Source: ASV31 sp965229765 (GTDB lineage Bacteria > Pseudomonadota > Alphaproteobacteria > Rhodobacterales > Rhodobacteraceae). Taken from it: a stretch of DNA of 64,000 nucleotides. The DNA is taken from contig CBDDJT010000003.1 in assembly GCA_965229765.1 (NCBI GenBank), positions 620,001 to 684,000 on the forward strand, written 5' to 3'. Below are positions 9,033 through 18,035 of the stretch, piece after piece. Each line of letters starts with the position of its first letter. Position 1 is the first letter of the stretch. The translations under genes were made by a program, and so were the position numbers. The notes under the pieces are model-generated. The model did not search any database and had not been told where the DNA came from. It worked only from the letters and a program-made list of their open reading frames with translations.

Positions 9033-9868
9033 GCGCGCCCGTGGCAACCATTCTCGTCCCCGCGCACAACGAGGCCGCGGTGATCGCGCGCACCCTGGCG
9101 CCTTTCCGGGGCATCTCGCGGTTCCGGGTGATCGTCATTGCCAACGCATGTTCGGACGACACGGCGCGGCGGGCACGCGCAGCCCTGCCGTCGGCGACGG
9201 TCCTTGAAACCCCGGTGGCCGGAAAGACACATGCGCTTAACCTCGGACGCGCGCACGCGCGGACCGACCTTTCGCTGATCTGCCTTGATGCCGACCTGAT
9301 CGTCACGCCGCAGGCCCTGGACGCACTTGTCGCGCCGCTTCTCAAGGAAGCAGCGCAGGCGGCTTGCGGCCGGATGCTGGCCAGAACCGACGGGGCAAGC
9401 GCATTGGTGCGCGCCTACTATCGCGCCTGGGCCCTCAATCCCTACTTCGCCAGTGGCAAGTTCGGCGGGCTCTTTGCGCTCTCGCCCGAAGGCGCCTTGC
9501 GTGTCTTTCCCCTGCCACGGGTCACCGCCGATGACGAATGGATTCGCCGCTCTTTCTCGGCCGGTGAAACCGCCTTTGTCCCGTCCTGCACCTTTGCCGC
9601 CCAGGCACCGCGCAGCCTGACCGCCCTTTGCGCCGTGCGCCGCCGCAGTCTGCGCGGCACGCAGGAGGTGACGGCGCGCCTTGGCGCACGCCAGGCAGCA
9701 GGCAGCCCAGGCGGAATGCTTGGGGCGGCCCTACGCCGCCCGTCCCGCTGGCCCGACATGGCTGTGTTCGTCGCGGTGGCGCTGGCCGTGCGGCTGGCGC
9801 TCAAGTTTGAGCGCAAGAGCCGCGCGCCGCGCTGGGAACGGGACCTGACCACGAGAGAGGTCCGCTGA
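9029..9868 (+). CDS. Glycosyltransferase family 2
   Basis: The 279-residue GT-A protein starts VATILVPAHNEAAVIARTL, has FRVIVIANACSDDTARRAR (residues about 31-49) and LSLICLDADLIVTPQ with the DAD metal motif near residue 88, then DDEWIRRSF as the later acidic block. It differs from the first GT2 in this locus in lacking the FFYGEE(T/W) block. The start overlaps the stop of the preceding gene by four bases, and its own stop overlaps the next start by one base (TGATG at 9866-9870). Likely another sugar-adding step of exopolysaccharide repeat-unit assembly. Confidence 0.83.
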   Translation: MSAPVATILVPAHNEAAVIARTLAPFRGISRFRVIVIANACSDDTARRARAALPSATVLETPVAGKTHALNLGRAHARTDLSLICLDADLIVTPQALDALVAPLLKEAAQAACGRMLARTDGASALVRAYYRAWALNPYFASGKFGGLFALSPEGALRVFPLPRVTADDEWIRRSFSAGETAFVPSCTFAAQAPRSLTALCAVRRRSLRGTQEVTARLGARQAAGSPGGMLGAALRRPSRWPDMAVFVAVALAVRLALKFERKSRAPRWERDLTTREVR

Positions 9869-11922
9869 TGCACGCTGTCGCAGAAATCCACGCCGAAGAC
9901 ACCGTTCATCACCCGGCGCCCGAAACGGACATCGCCGCGCCCGACGCCAACCCCATCGGCGCCCTTGTGCGGATGATGCGCGGGCGCTGGCTGTGGGCAA
10001 CGCTGGCTGCTGCCGTGGCCGCGCCCGGGCTGGGTGCGCTTGGCTACATGAACGGCGTGCAGCTGTATCAGTCGCAGGCCATCCTGCGGGTCTATCCGCA
10101 AGAATCGAACATCCTGTACCAAACCGGCGACGGCTCTGTCCTCAAGACCTTCGACAGCTTCGTGAAGGCCGAAACGACATACGTGGCCGCCGACCCGGTG
10201 ATGGACCGTGCCGCCGACGAACTGCGCGCCCTCTTTCCCCGTCAGACCGAAGACATGTCCGTCAGCGATCTGGCCGGATCGATTGAGATCCGCCGCAACG
10301 ACAGCCTCATCATTCTCAAGACCATGAGCCGCGACGCGGCCTTCTCCGCCGGCAAGCTGGACGCGGTGATCGGCGCGTACATGACGCTGAAGGCCGAGGC
10401 CGAAGAAAAGCGAAGCGCGGTCCGGCTGGCGGAACTGCTGGACCGCGAGACAGAGCTCTTGGCCCGTCAACGCGAGACCAAAGACGAGATTCTGGCCGTT
10501 GGAGGCGAATTTGGCCTGTCCGCCATCGCCAAGGCGCATGTCGAGAAGATCGCCCAGATCGACGCACTGACCGGCCGCCGGGCCGAGGTTGCGGCGACGC
10601 TTGTCGCGCTGGAGGCCGAAACAGGCGGCACCACAGCCGACATGGCGGACCAGGAAATCCTGCGTGCCACGCTGCTGGACCGCGCCCTTGCCGATCTGAA
10701 TTTCGAACGCGCCAAACGGCAGGCAGAGCTTTCGACGCTGCTGACGCGCTATGCCGAGAAGGCCCCCATCGTCCGCGACAAACGCCGCGAACTGGAAGTG
10801 ATCGAGCGCGCAATGGAAGAGCGGCGCGAGCAGATCAAGGTGCTGAGCCAGACCGGCGCGCTGACCGACCAGAGCGAAGCGAACGCCGAGGAAAGCCTCA
10901 ACGAACTGCGCGCCCTGCTGGAAAAGGTTGGCGCCCAGCTTGCCGCGGTGCGCGAAGAAGCCCGGGTCCTGAACAAGAAGCAGCTTGAACTGCGTGCGCT
11001 TGAAGACAGCGCCGAGGAAACCCGCGACCTGCTGGACGAAACGCGCAAGGCGCTGGAGGTCATCCGGCTTGAGGCCGGGCGCGCTCTGCCCGGGTTCACG
11101 GTGGTGATGTCTCCGCCGTCGGTTCCCGCGGACGTGACCGAGGACAGCAGCAAGATGCTGGCCGCCGGCGGTTTCGGGGCGGGTGGCGCGCTGTGCTTTG
11201 CCTTGGCGTTCGCCCTTGCCATCATGTCCGGCAAGCTGCGCCATTCCGACGACCTTGGCCGCTGGACCGCGCGCCTGCCGCTGCTGTCGCTGACCCGCCG
11301 GAAAACCTTGACCCCTGCCGATGCGGACCGGCTTCGCAACGCGCTGCAACTTCACCGGCTGCGCGCACCGCACCTCGTGGGCCGCGCCCGGGTCATCAGT
11401 GTCGTTCGCCCGACCTCGGGCGAGGCCGCCAGCCTTGCCCGCGAACTGGCCGAAAGCTTTGCCCGCGCCCGGCTGTCCACCCTGCTGATCGATATGGATC
11501 AGGGGACCGGCAGACTGACCGAAGACCTGGGCCTTTCCGGCGCTCCGGGCTGGCGCGACCATCTTGCCGGTCTGGCCGCCACTCCGCTGACCCTGACCCG
11601 GTGTGGCGGCCTGTCGGTCTTGCCCGTCGGCACCGACGCCGGTGTCCGGGAAGAGGCGATTTCCGTCGGCGCACTGCGCGATGCCGTACCCGCGCTGGCC
11701 AAGGATGCCGAGGTGGTGGTGATCCACGCCGGCAGCATGACCGACACACTGACCGCCGAACTGGCGCTTTCGGTGTCCGATCTCGGGCTTGCCGAAGTGC
11801 ACATCGGCGACCGCCGCGGCCGACTCGAACAGATGTTCGACCGCATCGACACCCTGCCCCGCCAGGGCGGCGCCTTGACCCTGCGCGGCGCCCGGCGCGG
11901 CGACCCCGGCCTGCCCGCCTGA
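9868..11922 (+). CDS. Wzc/GumC-like polysaccharide co-polymerase with degenerate kinase domain
   Basis: The 684-residue protein has an N-terminal membrane helix (about residues 43-61), a periplasmic Wzz region with long coiled-coil stretches (about 170-400), a second membrane helix (about 432-454) and a C-terminal P-loop-type domain. That domain keeps the Walker A' block LLIDMD (539-544), but the Walker A position reads SGEAAS (517-522), with alanine 521 where lysine is required. The later IIDTPP-type block reads VVVIHAGS. There is no C-terminal tyrosine cluster. The protein should therefore control chain length or export through its Wzz part without autophosphorylation. It abuts the second GT2 gene (1-base overlap). 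Confidence 0.85.
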   Translation: MHAVAEIHAEDTVHHPAPETDIAAPDANPIGALVRMMRGRWLWATLAAAVAAPGLGALGYMNGVQLYQSQAILRVYPQESNILYQTGDGSVLKTFDSFVKAETTYVAADPVMDRAADELRALFPRQTEDMSVSDLAGSIEIRRNDSLIILKTMSRDAAFSAGKLDAVIGAYMTLKAEAEEKRSAVRLAELLDRETELLARQRETKDEILAVGGEFGLSAIAKAHVEKIAQIDALTGRRAEVAATLVALEAETGGTTADMADQEILRATLLDRALADLNFERAKRQAELSTLLTRYAEKAPIVRDKRRELEVIERAMEERREQIKVLSQTGALTDQSEANAEESLNELRALLEKVGAQLAAVREEARVLNKKQLELRALEDSAEETRDLLDETRKALEVIRLEAGRALPGFTVVMSPPSVPADVTEDSSKMLAAGGFGAGGALCFALAFALAIMSGKLRHSDDLGRWTARLPLLSLTRRKTLTPADADRLRNALQLHRLRAPHLVGRARVISVVRPTSGEAASLARELAESFARARLSTLLIDMDQGTGRLTEDLGLSGAPGWRDHLAGLAATPLTLTRCGGLSVLPVGTDAGVREEAISVGALRDAVPALAKDAEVVVIHAGSMTDTLTAELALSVSDLGLAEVHIGDRRGRLEQMFDRIDTLPRQGGALTLRGARRGDPGLPA

Positions 11923-11957
11923 CCCAACCCCTGAGTTTTTTTGACGAGGACCCGACA

Positions 11958-12608
11958 ATGACCATGCAAACCACCAACCCGCCGATCCCCTTTTCGATTG
12001 CCGATGCACGCCCGCTGACCGCCAAGCGTGTGCTGGACCTGTCGGTGGTGGCCGCCCTGTCGCTGCCCGCGCTGGCGGTTGGCGCAGTGGCAGCGCTGGC
12101 GGTCCGCCTGACCAGCCCGGGCCCTATGTTCTTTGTGCAAACGCGTATCGGGCAGGGCGGCGTCCCCTTCCGGATGGTCAAATTCCGCTCGATGTATGCC
12201 GATGCCGAGGCGCGGCGCGCCGAGATCCTGGACGACAGCGACCGCGACGGTGTCTGCTTCAAGGCACGCCATGACCCCCGTGTCACGCCGGTGGGCCGCC
12301 TGCTGCGGCGCACCTCGCTGGATGAACTGCCGCAGCTTCTGAACGTGCTGAAGGGCGAGATGTCGCTGGTGGGGCCGCGTCCGGCCCTTCCCGAAGAGGT
12401 CGCCGCCTACCCGCGCGAGGCGCTGGAACGCCTTAGCGTGCCCGCCGGCATTTCTGGTCTTTGGCAGGTATCGGGCCGCGCCGACCTTGGCTTCGAGGAG
12501 ATGGTCGCGCTGGACATCGCCTATGCCCGCACCGCTGGCCTACGCACCGACATCTCGATCCTTCTTCGCACCGTGACGGCCGTTCTGACCGCGCGCGGCG
12601 CCTACTGA
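11958..12608 (+). CDS. ExoY-like undecaprenyl-phosphate sugar phosphotransferase
   Basis: The 216-residue protein has one N-terminal hydrophobic segment (about residues 28-52) followed by the bacterial sugar-transferase domain: SPGPMFFVQTRIGQGG, FRMVKFRSMYADAE, LRRTSLDELPQLLNVLKGEMSLVGPRP split across 110-140, and PGISGLWQVSGRA-type block near 165-178. Length and topology match the short ExoY class rather than the large WbaP class. It transfers the first sugar-1-phosphate to the lipid carrier and so primes each repeat unit. The start at 11958 sits behind GACGAGGA (11943-11950). It follows the co-polymerase gene by 35 bases. Confidence 0.9.
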   Translation: MTMQTTNPPIPFSIADARPLTAKRVLDLSVVAALSLPALAVGAVAALAVRLTSPGPMFFVQTRIGQGGVPFRMVKFRSMYADAEARRAEILDDSDRDGVCFKARHDPRVTPVGRLLRRTSLDELPQLLNVLKGEMSLVGPRPALPEEVAAYPREALERLSVPAGISGLWQVSGRADLGFEEMVALDIAYARTAGLRTDISILLRTVTAVLTARGAY

Positions 12609-12638
12609 TCCACCCCAAGACCGCAAGGAGACACAGCC

Positions 12639-13211
12639 ATGCAGATCCACGACATGAACATCCCCGGGGTGAAGCTTATCATCCCGGCCCGCCACGGCGA
12701 CAACCGCGGCTTCTTTGCCGAGACATGGAACCAGCGCGCGATGGCCGAGCACGGGATCGACCTCGATTTCGTGCAGGACAATCACTCGCTGTCGGCAGAA
12801 GCCGGGACCGTGCGCGGCCTGCATTTTCAATCACCGCCACATGCCCAGGCCAAGCTGGTCCGTTGCGGGCGCGGGCGGCTCTTCGACGTGGCCGTCGACG
12901 TGCGACGCGGCAGCCCGACCTTCGGTCGCTGGACGGGCGCAGAACTGTCCTATGAAAACGGCTGGCAACTGCTGATCCCGGCCGGGTTCCTGCACGGGTT
13001 CGTCACGCGCGAGCCCGACACCGAGATCGTCTACAAGTGCAGCACCTTCTACGCCCCCGACCACGAAGGCGCGGTGCGCTGGGACGATCCCACGATCGGG
13101 ATCGACTGGGGTATCTCGCGCGGGGACGCGATCCTCAGCCGCCGGGACGCCGACGCAGTGCCGCTTGCAGACTTCTGGTCGCCCTTCGAGATCGCGGAGG
13201 AAGCGGCATGA
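12639..13211 (+). CDS. rfbC: dTDP-4-dehydrorhamnose 3,5-epimerase
   Basis: This 190-residue RmlC-type cupin has the RHGDNRGFFAETWNQ opening, VQDNHSLSAEAGTVRGLHFQ with the catalytic-base region histidine, VFDVAVDVRRGSPTFG-like block and GFLHGFVTREPDTEIVYKCS. It interconverts the C3 and C5 configuration of dTDP-4-keto-6-deoxyglucose, the third step of dTDP-L-rhamnose synthesis. The ATG lies 8 bases after AAGGAG (12624-12629). It is the first of four consecutive rfb genes and overlaps rfbB by four bases. Confidence 0.95.
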   Translation: MQIHDMNIPGVKLIIPARHGDNRGFFAETWNQRAMAEHGIDLDFVQDNHSLSAEAGTVRGLHFQSPPHAQAKLVRCGRGRLFDVAVDVRRGSPTFGRWTGAELSYENGWQLLIPAGFLHGFVTREPDTEIVYKCSTFYAPDHEGAVRWDDPTIGIDWGISRGDAILSRRDADAVPLADFWSPFEIAEEAA

Positions 13212-14248
13212 AGATCCTCGTCACCGGAGGCGCGGGGTTTATCGGCTCCGCCGTCGTGCGGCAGGCGATCGCCGGGGGCCACGAGGTGGTCAACCTCGAT
13301 GCGCTGACCTACGCGGGCAACCTGGAAAACGTGGCCAGCGTCGCCGACTCCCCCCGCCATGTCTTCGTTCATGCCGATATCCGCGACCGCGACCGGCTGG
13401 ACGCCATCCTTTCCGAGCACTGCCCGGATGCGGTGATACACCTGGCCGCCGAAAGCCACGTGGACCGGTCCATTGACGGGCCCGCCGCCATTGTTTCGAC
13501 CAATGTCGGCGGCACGGTCACCTTGCTGGAAGCCGCAACCGCCTATTGGCAGAACCGCAGCCGCCCGTCGTGCTTCCGGTTCCTGCATGTTTCCACCGAC
13601 GAGGTCTTCGGCAGCCTCGGGTCGACCGGGCAATTCACCGAGACTTCGCCCTACGCGCCCAACTCGCCCTACGCCGCGTCGAAGGCCGCGTCGGATCACA
13701 TGGTCCGATCCTGGGGCGAGACCTGGGGCCTGCCGGTGCTGGTCACGAACTGTTCGAACAATTACGGACCCTTCCACTTCCCCGAAAAGCTGATCCCCCT
13801 GACGATCCTGAACGCCCTGTCCGGCCACGACCTGCCGGTCTACGGCACCGGAGAGAACGTACGCGACTGGCTTTTCGTCGAGGATCACGCGGCCGCGCTG
13901 CTTGCCGTCCTGACCCGCGCCACGCCCGGCAGCACATATGTCATCGGAGGCGAGGCCGAGGCACGCAACATCGATATCGTGCGCCGCATCTGCGGGCTTC
14001 TGGACGAGATGCGGCCGGCAGCCGAGCCGCACGCACGGCTGATCCGTTTCGTCACCGACCGTCCCGGGCACGATCACCGCTATGCGATAAACCCCGCCCG
14101 CATCTGTGCCGACCTTGGCTGGCGGCCGACCGTCAGTCTTTCGGACGGGCTGAAGCGCACGGTGACATGGTATCTGGAAAACGGCCCCTGGCTCGACGCG
14201 CTGCGCGCGCGCGACGGAGTGGGCCAGCGCATGGGGATTGCGGCATGA
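13208..14248 (+). CDS. rfbB: dTDP-glucose 4,6-dehydratase
   Basis: The 346-residue extended SDR begins MKILVTGGAGFIGSAVVR (NAD-binding GxxGxxG), contains VIHLAAESHVDRSI, the catalytic block FLHVSTDEVFGSL with T-D-E, and SPYAASKAASDHMV carrying the Y-x3-K pair. These are diagnostic of RmlB. The enzyme oxidises, dehydrates and re-reduces dTDP-glucose to the 4-keto-6-deoxy sugar. Start 13208 overlaps the rfbC stop; its stop overlaps rfbD by four bases. It supplies activated rhamnose for the exopolysaccharide. Confidence 0.95.
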   Translation: MKILVTGGAGFIGSAVVRQAIAGGHEVVNLDALTYAGNLENVASVADSPRHVFVHADIRDRDRLDAILSEHCPDAVIHLAAESHVDRSIDGPAAIVSTNVGGTVTLLEAATAYWQNRSRPSCFRFLHVSTDEVFGSLGSTGQFTETSPYAPNSPYAASKAASDHMVRSWGETWGLPVLVTNCSNNYGPFHFPEKLIPLTILNALSGHDLPVYGTGENVRDWLFVEDHAAALLAVLTRATPGSTYVIGGEAEARNIDIVRRICGLLDEMRPAAEPHARLIRFVTDRPGHDHRYAINPARICADLGWRPTVSLSDGLKRTVTWYLENGPWLDALRARDGVGQRMGIAA

Positions 14249-15126
14249 CGACTCTGGTTTTTGGGAAGAACGGGCAGGTCGCGCGCGAACTGGCGCGGCT
14301 TTGCCCCGAAGCGATCTTTCTCGGTCGCGAAGACGTCGATCTGAGCGACAGCGCGGCGGTCACGGACGTGATCGCCCGGCATCGCCCCGACGCCGTCATC
14401 AACGCCGCCGCGTTCACCAACGTGGATGGTGCCGAAAGCGCCAGCGCCGAGGCCATGGCCGTGAACGCCCGCGCGCCGGGGACCATGGCGCGCGCCTGTG
14501 CAAGCCTGAACATCCCGTTTGTCCATTTCTCGACGGACTATGTCTTTGACGGTTCGGGCAACCGTCCGTGGGCGCCCGGCACGCGTACCGCGCCGCTGAA
14601 CGTCTACGGCCTAAGCAAGATGGCCGGCGAAGAGGCCGTGCGCGCGGCGGGCGGGACGCACGTCATCCTGCGGACCAGTTGGGTGTTTTCGGCCCATGGC
14701 AAGAACTTCGTCAAGACGATCCTTCGGCTGGGCGCCGAACGCCCGGACTTGCGCATCGTGGCCGACCAGATCGGCGCGCCGACCCCGGCAAGCGGGCTGG
14801 CCGATGCCGCGCTGCGCATCGCAACCCACCTGCGGGCGCGTCCGGTGGATTCGGGCACATACCACCTTGCCGGCGCGGGCGATGTAAGTTGGGCCGACTT
14901 CGCGCGCACGATCCTGGCACGTGCGAAGATCGCGTGCCCGGTCCTTGACATCCCGACAACGGAATTTCCCACCCCGGCGCTGCGGCCGCTGAACTCACGC
15001 CTGGACTGCCGACGCACCGCAGCTGTCTTCGGCATCGCCCGCCCCGATTGGCGCGACGCGTTGTCCGACACTTTATCTGAGCTTCGGCTCGCCAACCTGA
15101 CCGACAGCGGCATCGCCGCAGCCTGA
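14245..15126 (+). CDS. rfbD: dTDP-4-dehydrorhamnose reductase
   Basis: The 293-residue RmlD-type reductase starts TLVFGKNGQVARELARL, with GKNGQVA as the nucleotide-binding loop. It has VINAAAFTNVDGAES, HFSTDYVFDGSG and the Y-x3-K block VYGLSKMAGEEAV. RTSWVFSAHGKNFVKT follows, a strongly conserved RmlD stretch. It reduces the 4-keto group to give dTDP-L-rhamnose. The start overlaps the rfbB stop; rfbA follows after 17 bases. Confidence 0.95.
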   Translation: MTTLVFGKNGQVARELARLCPEAIFLGREDVDLSDSAAVTDVIARHRPDAVINAAAFTNVDGAESASAEAMAVNARAPGTMARACASLNIPFVHFSTDYVFDGSGNRPWAPGTRTAPLNVYGLSKMAGEEAVRAAGGTHVILRTSWVFSAHGKNFVKTILRLGAERPDLRIVADQIGAPTPASGLADAALRIATHLRARPVDSGTYHLAGAGDVSWADFARTILARAKIACPVLDIPTTEFPTPALRPLNSRLDCRRTAAVFGIARPDWRDALSDTLSELRLANLTDSGIAAA

Positions 15127-15143
15127 CCCGAAGGAAAACAACC

Positions 15144-16046
15144 ATGCAACGCAAGGGCATCATTCTCGCCGGGGGCCGTGGCACCCGCCTGCACCCCCTG
15201 ACCATCGGACTGAGCAAGGCTTTGCTTCCAGTCTACGACAAGCCGATGATCTACTACCCGCTCAGTGTCCTGATGCTGGCGGGTATTCGGGAAATCGCCA
15301 TCATCACGACGCCCGAGGACCAAGCCCTGTTTCAGCGTGTGCTGGGCAACGGCAGCCATCTTGGCGTGTCCCTGACATGGATCGCGCAGCCATCGCCCGA
15401 CGGGTTGGCGCAGGCCTATCTGCTGGCCGAGGACTTCCTTGACGGTGCGCCCTCGGCGATGGTGTTGGGCGACAACCTGTTCTTCGGCAATGACCTGACA
15501 GAACGGCTGGCACGCGCCGACGCGAACCCCGGCGGGACGGTCTTTGCCTGCCGCGTCTCCGACCCCGAACGATACGGGGTTGTGGCCTTCGACGGCGATC
15601 GGGTTACCGGGATCGTCGAGAAACCGGCGGTTGCGCCATCGAACTACGCCGTGACGGGCATTTACTTTCTCCCCGGGGATGCACCGCGCCGCGCTCGGGA
15701 CGTGAAACCGTCGGCGCGTGGCGAACTTGAGATCGTGTCGCTTCTGGAAATGTATCTGAAGGACGAGGAGCTTGGCGTCGAGAAGATGGGACGCGGCTAT
15801 GCCTGGTTCGACGCGGGCACCCATGCCTCGCTGCTCGAAGCGGGCACCTTCGTGCAGGCATTGCAGGACCGGCAGGGACTGCTGATCGGCGCGCCCGAGG
15901 AAATCGCCCACGCGCGCGGCTGGATGTCGGATGCGCAATTGCGCGACGCCGCCCTGCGCTATGGCAAGTCCGGCTATGGCGCCCGTATCGGTGCGACCCT
16001 TGAGGAACGGCAGGAAGCCGCGCCCATCGCCTTGCTGGCCGCCTGA
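15144..16046 (+). CDS. rfbA: Glucose-1-phosphate thymidylyltransferase
   Basis: The 300-residue nucleotidyltransferase begins KGIILAGGRGTRLHPLT with the GGxGTRL signature, then SKALLPVYDKPMIYYPLSVL, LGDNLFFGNDL and the later block YAWFDAGTHASLLEAG. These are the classical RmlA motifs. It makes dTDP-glucose from dTTP and glucose-1-phosphate, the entry step to dTDP-rhamnose. AAGGAA at 15130-15135 precedes the ATG. It is the last gene of the exopolysaccharide block; the next gene on this strand is catabolic and has its own promoter region. Confidence 0.95.
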   Translation: MQRKGIILAGGRGTRLHPLTIGLSKALLPVYDKPMIYYPLSVLMLAGIREIAIITTPEDQALFQRVLGNGSHLGVSLTWIAQPSPDGLAQAYLLAEDFLDGAPSAMVLGDNLFFGNDLTERLARADANPGGTVFACRVSDPERYGVVAFDGDRVTGIVEKPAVAPSNYAVTGIYFLPGDAPRRARDVKPSARGELEIVSLLEMYLKDEELGVEKMGRGYAWFDAGTHASLLEAGTFVQALQDRQGLLIGAPEEIAHARGWMSDAQLRDAALRYGKSGYGARIGATLEERQEAAPIALLAA

Positions 16047-16105
16047 CGGCGCGCCCATGCCACCGCGCGCTCCGGGCACAACGGCCCGGGGCGGGAAAAA
16101 TGATA

Positions 16106-16123
16106 TTGTTTCCCAGGAAACAA
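16106..16123 (+). promoter_or_regulatory. 8-bp perfect inverted repeat (TTGTTTCC-CA-GGAAACAA), candidate operator
   Basis: Two perfect 8-base arms separated by CA lie in an AT-rich patch, 43 bases upstream of the likely start of the feruloyl-CoA-synthase-like gene and 59 bases past rfbA. An AT-rich stretch (AAAAATGATATTGTTT) overlaps it. The position suits a repressor site controlling the ligase gene. No regulator gene adjoins this promoter in the window, so the protein partner is unknown. Confidence 0.55.
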
Positions 16124-16166
16124 ATAAGGTAGACTGGCCGCACACCGAACATGCATCAGGATGGCC

Positions 16167-18002
16167 ATGACCCAGACCCGCCCCGCGCCCGCACTCTGGA
16201 CGCCCTCGGTTCGCAGCGAAACGCGCGCCGACGGGTCGATCCTTGTCTGGCAGGAAGATCCGCTTCGCCCCTATCCCCGGTGCATCACGGAACGCTTCAT
16301 GCATTGGGCGGCAACCACGCCCGACGCGCTGTGGATGGCAGAGCGCGGGCCTGACGGCGGCTGGATCAAGACGGGATACGGCGAGGCCGGCCGGATGATC
16401 CGGGCGATCGGAACCGCTCTGCTGGGGCATGGGCTTTCAACCGAACGACCGCTGCTGATCCTGTCCGGAAACAGCACGGTACATGCTCTCATGGCGCTTG
16501 GGGCGCAACACGTGGGCATCCCTTCGGCCGCGCTGGCACCGGCCTATTCTTTGTCTGGTGGCGATTATCTGAAACTGCGTGACGTGGCCGCGCAACTGAC
16601 GCCGGGCATGATCTTTGCAGATGACGTGGCACACTTTGCCCCCGCGATAGAGGCGGTGTTCGGCGCCTCTCTGCCCGTGGCATCGGTCAGGGGCGCGGTG
16701 CCCGGCTGCCAGATGCTGGCCTTCGAAGATCTGACCAAGACGCCAGCCGATACCGCGATGGAGGCTGCACATGCGGCCATCACGCCCGACACGGTGGCAA
16801 AGTTCCTGTTCACCTCGGGCACCACCGGAACGCCCAAGGCCGTGATCCAGACCCAGCGTATGCTGTGTTCCAACATGGAAATGGTCGCGCAATGCATGGA
16901 GTTCCTGCGCGAAACGCCGCCGGTTCTCGTGGACTGGGCGCCCTGGAACCACACCGCCAGCGGCAACAAGGCCTTCAACATCGTGATCTACCACGGCGGC
17001 AGCTACTACATTGACGACGGTCGCCCGACCCCCTCGATGATCGGACGCACGGTCGCGAACCTGCGCGACGTTTCTCCGACCTGGTACTTCAACGTGCCGT
17101 TGGGATACCAGATGCTGCTTGACGCGATGGAGGGCGAGGCCGCCCTGCGAGAGACGTTCTTCGCCCGCCTGTCGCTGATGTGGTACGCTGGCGCCGGGAT
17201 GAGCCAGCCGGTCTGGGACCGGGTGGCGCGCATCGCCGACGCGGCGGTGCCGGGCGGCGTCATCATGGGCACCGGCTTTGGATCGACCGAAACCGGCCCC
17301 TTCGCGATGGGCTGGGTGGAACGTGACAAGACCTCTGGCAACATCGGCATCCCTGGACACGGCGTGACGCTGAAACTGGTGCCGCAGGGCGACAAATTGG
17401 AGGCACGTGTCCAAAGCCCCTCTGTCACGCCCGGCTACTGGCGCAACGAGAGGCTGACGGCAGAAGCATTTGACGAGGAAGGGTTCTACAGGTTCGGCGA
17501 TGCGTTCCGCTTCGCGGTACCCGGCGATGCGTCACGAGGCTTTCTGTTCGATGGGCGGCTGGCCGAAAACTTCAAGCTTGCCTCGGGAACATGGGTTGCG
17601 GTGGGACCGCTGCGCGCGCAATTGACCAATGCGCTGAAAGGCATCGCAAGCGACGTTGTCATCGCCGGCGAAAGTCACCACGAACTGGGCGCCCTCGTGG
17701 TGCCCGACTGGGCCGCACTGCGGCAGGTGGCGGGCGATCCGACGCTGGAGGGCGAGGCGCTTCTCGCTCATCCCGAGGTACGGCGCGCGACTGCCGAATG
17801 CCTTGGGGCACACGGGTCGACGGCAACCGGATCGGCCACGCGGGTGCGCCGGATCCTGTTCATCGAGGCGCCGCTGTCCTTCGACAAGGGCGAAGTCACC
17901 GACAAGGGCTCGATCAACCAGCGCGCCGTTCTGCGCAGCCGCGCCGATCTGGTAGAGGCGCTGTGGACGGACGATCCGCGCGTGATCGCCTTGGCGACGT
18001 AG
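16167..18002 (+). CDS. Feruloyl-CoA synthase-like AMP-dependent acyl-CoA ligase
   Basis: The adenylate-forming enzyme (about 611 residues) has the P-loop LFTSGTTGTPKAVIQTQ (around residues 211-227), DWAPWNHTASGNKAFN, GTGFGSTETGPFAMGW, and FRFGDAFRF in place of the usual YxTGD block. RLAENFKLASGTWVAVGPLR matches the feruloyl-CoA synthase subgroup closely. The predicted reaction is CoA thioester formation on ferulate or a similar hydroxycinnamate. ATG 16167 is preferred because AGG at 16158-16160 is well spaced from it; ATG 16161 is too close to that AGG. The enoyl-CoA hydratase/lyase that usually follows is not in the window. A strong hairpin ends the transcript. Confidence 0.88.
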   Translation: MTQTRPAPALWTPSVRSETRADGSILVWQEDPLRPYPRCITERFMHWAATTPDALWMAERGPDGGWIKTGYGEAGRMIRAIGTALLGHGLSTERPLLILSGNSTVHALMALGAQHVGIPSAALAPAYSLSGGDYLKLRDVAAQLTPGMIFADDVAHFAPAIEAVFGASLPVASVRGAVPGCQMLAFEDLTKTPADTAMEAAHAAITPDTVAKFLFTSGTTGTPKAVIQTQRMLCSNMEMVAQCMEFLRETPPVLVDWAPWNHTASGNKAFNIVIYHGGSYYIDDGRPTPSMIGRTVANLRDVSPTWYFNVPLGYQMLLDAMEGEAALRETFFARLSLMWYAGAGMSQPVWDRVARIADAAVPGGVIMGTGFGSTETGPFAMGWVERDKTSGNIGIPGHGVTLKLVPQGDKLEARVQSPSVTPGYWRNERLTAEAFDEEGFYRFGDAFRFAVPGDASRGFLFDGRLAENFKLASGTWVAVGPLRAQLTNALKGIASDVVIAGESHHELGALVVPDWAALRQVAGDPTLEGEALLAHPEVRRATAECLGAHGSTATGSATRVRRILFIEAPLSFDKGEVTDKGSINQRAVLRSRADLVEALWTDDPRVIALAT

Positions 18003-18025
18003 CGCGCCGGGCGAACCCGGCGCGC
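18002..18025. terminator. Bidirectional GC-rich hairpin terminator
   Basis: A perfect 10-bp stem (18002-18011 with 18016-18025) closes a CGAA tetraloop exactly at the end of the ligase gene. The convergent metE-like gene ends at 18036, so the hairpin could serve both transcripts. There is no clear U-tract. Confidence 0.7.
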
Positions 18026-18035
18026 CCGGGGCGGA

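Noticed and set aside
9442..12009. An 855-codon minus-strand open frame opposite the co-polymerase gene
   Set aside because: It has no recognisable domain and overlaps several coupled plus-strand genes.
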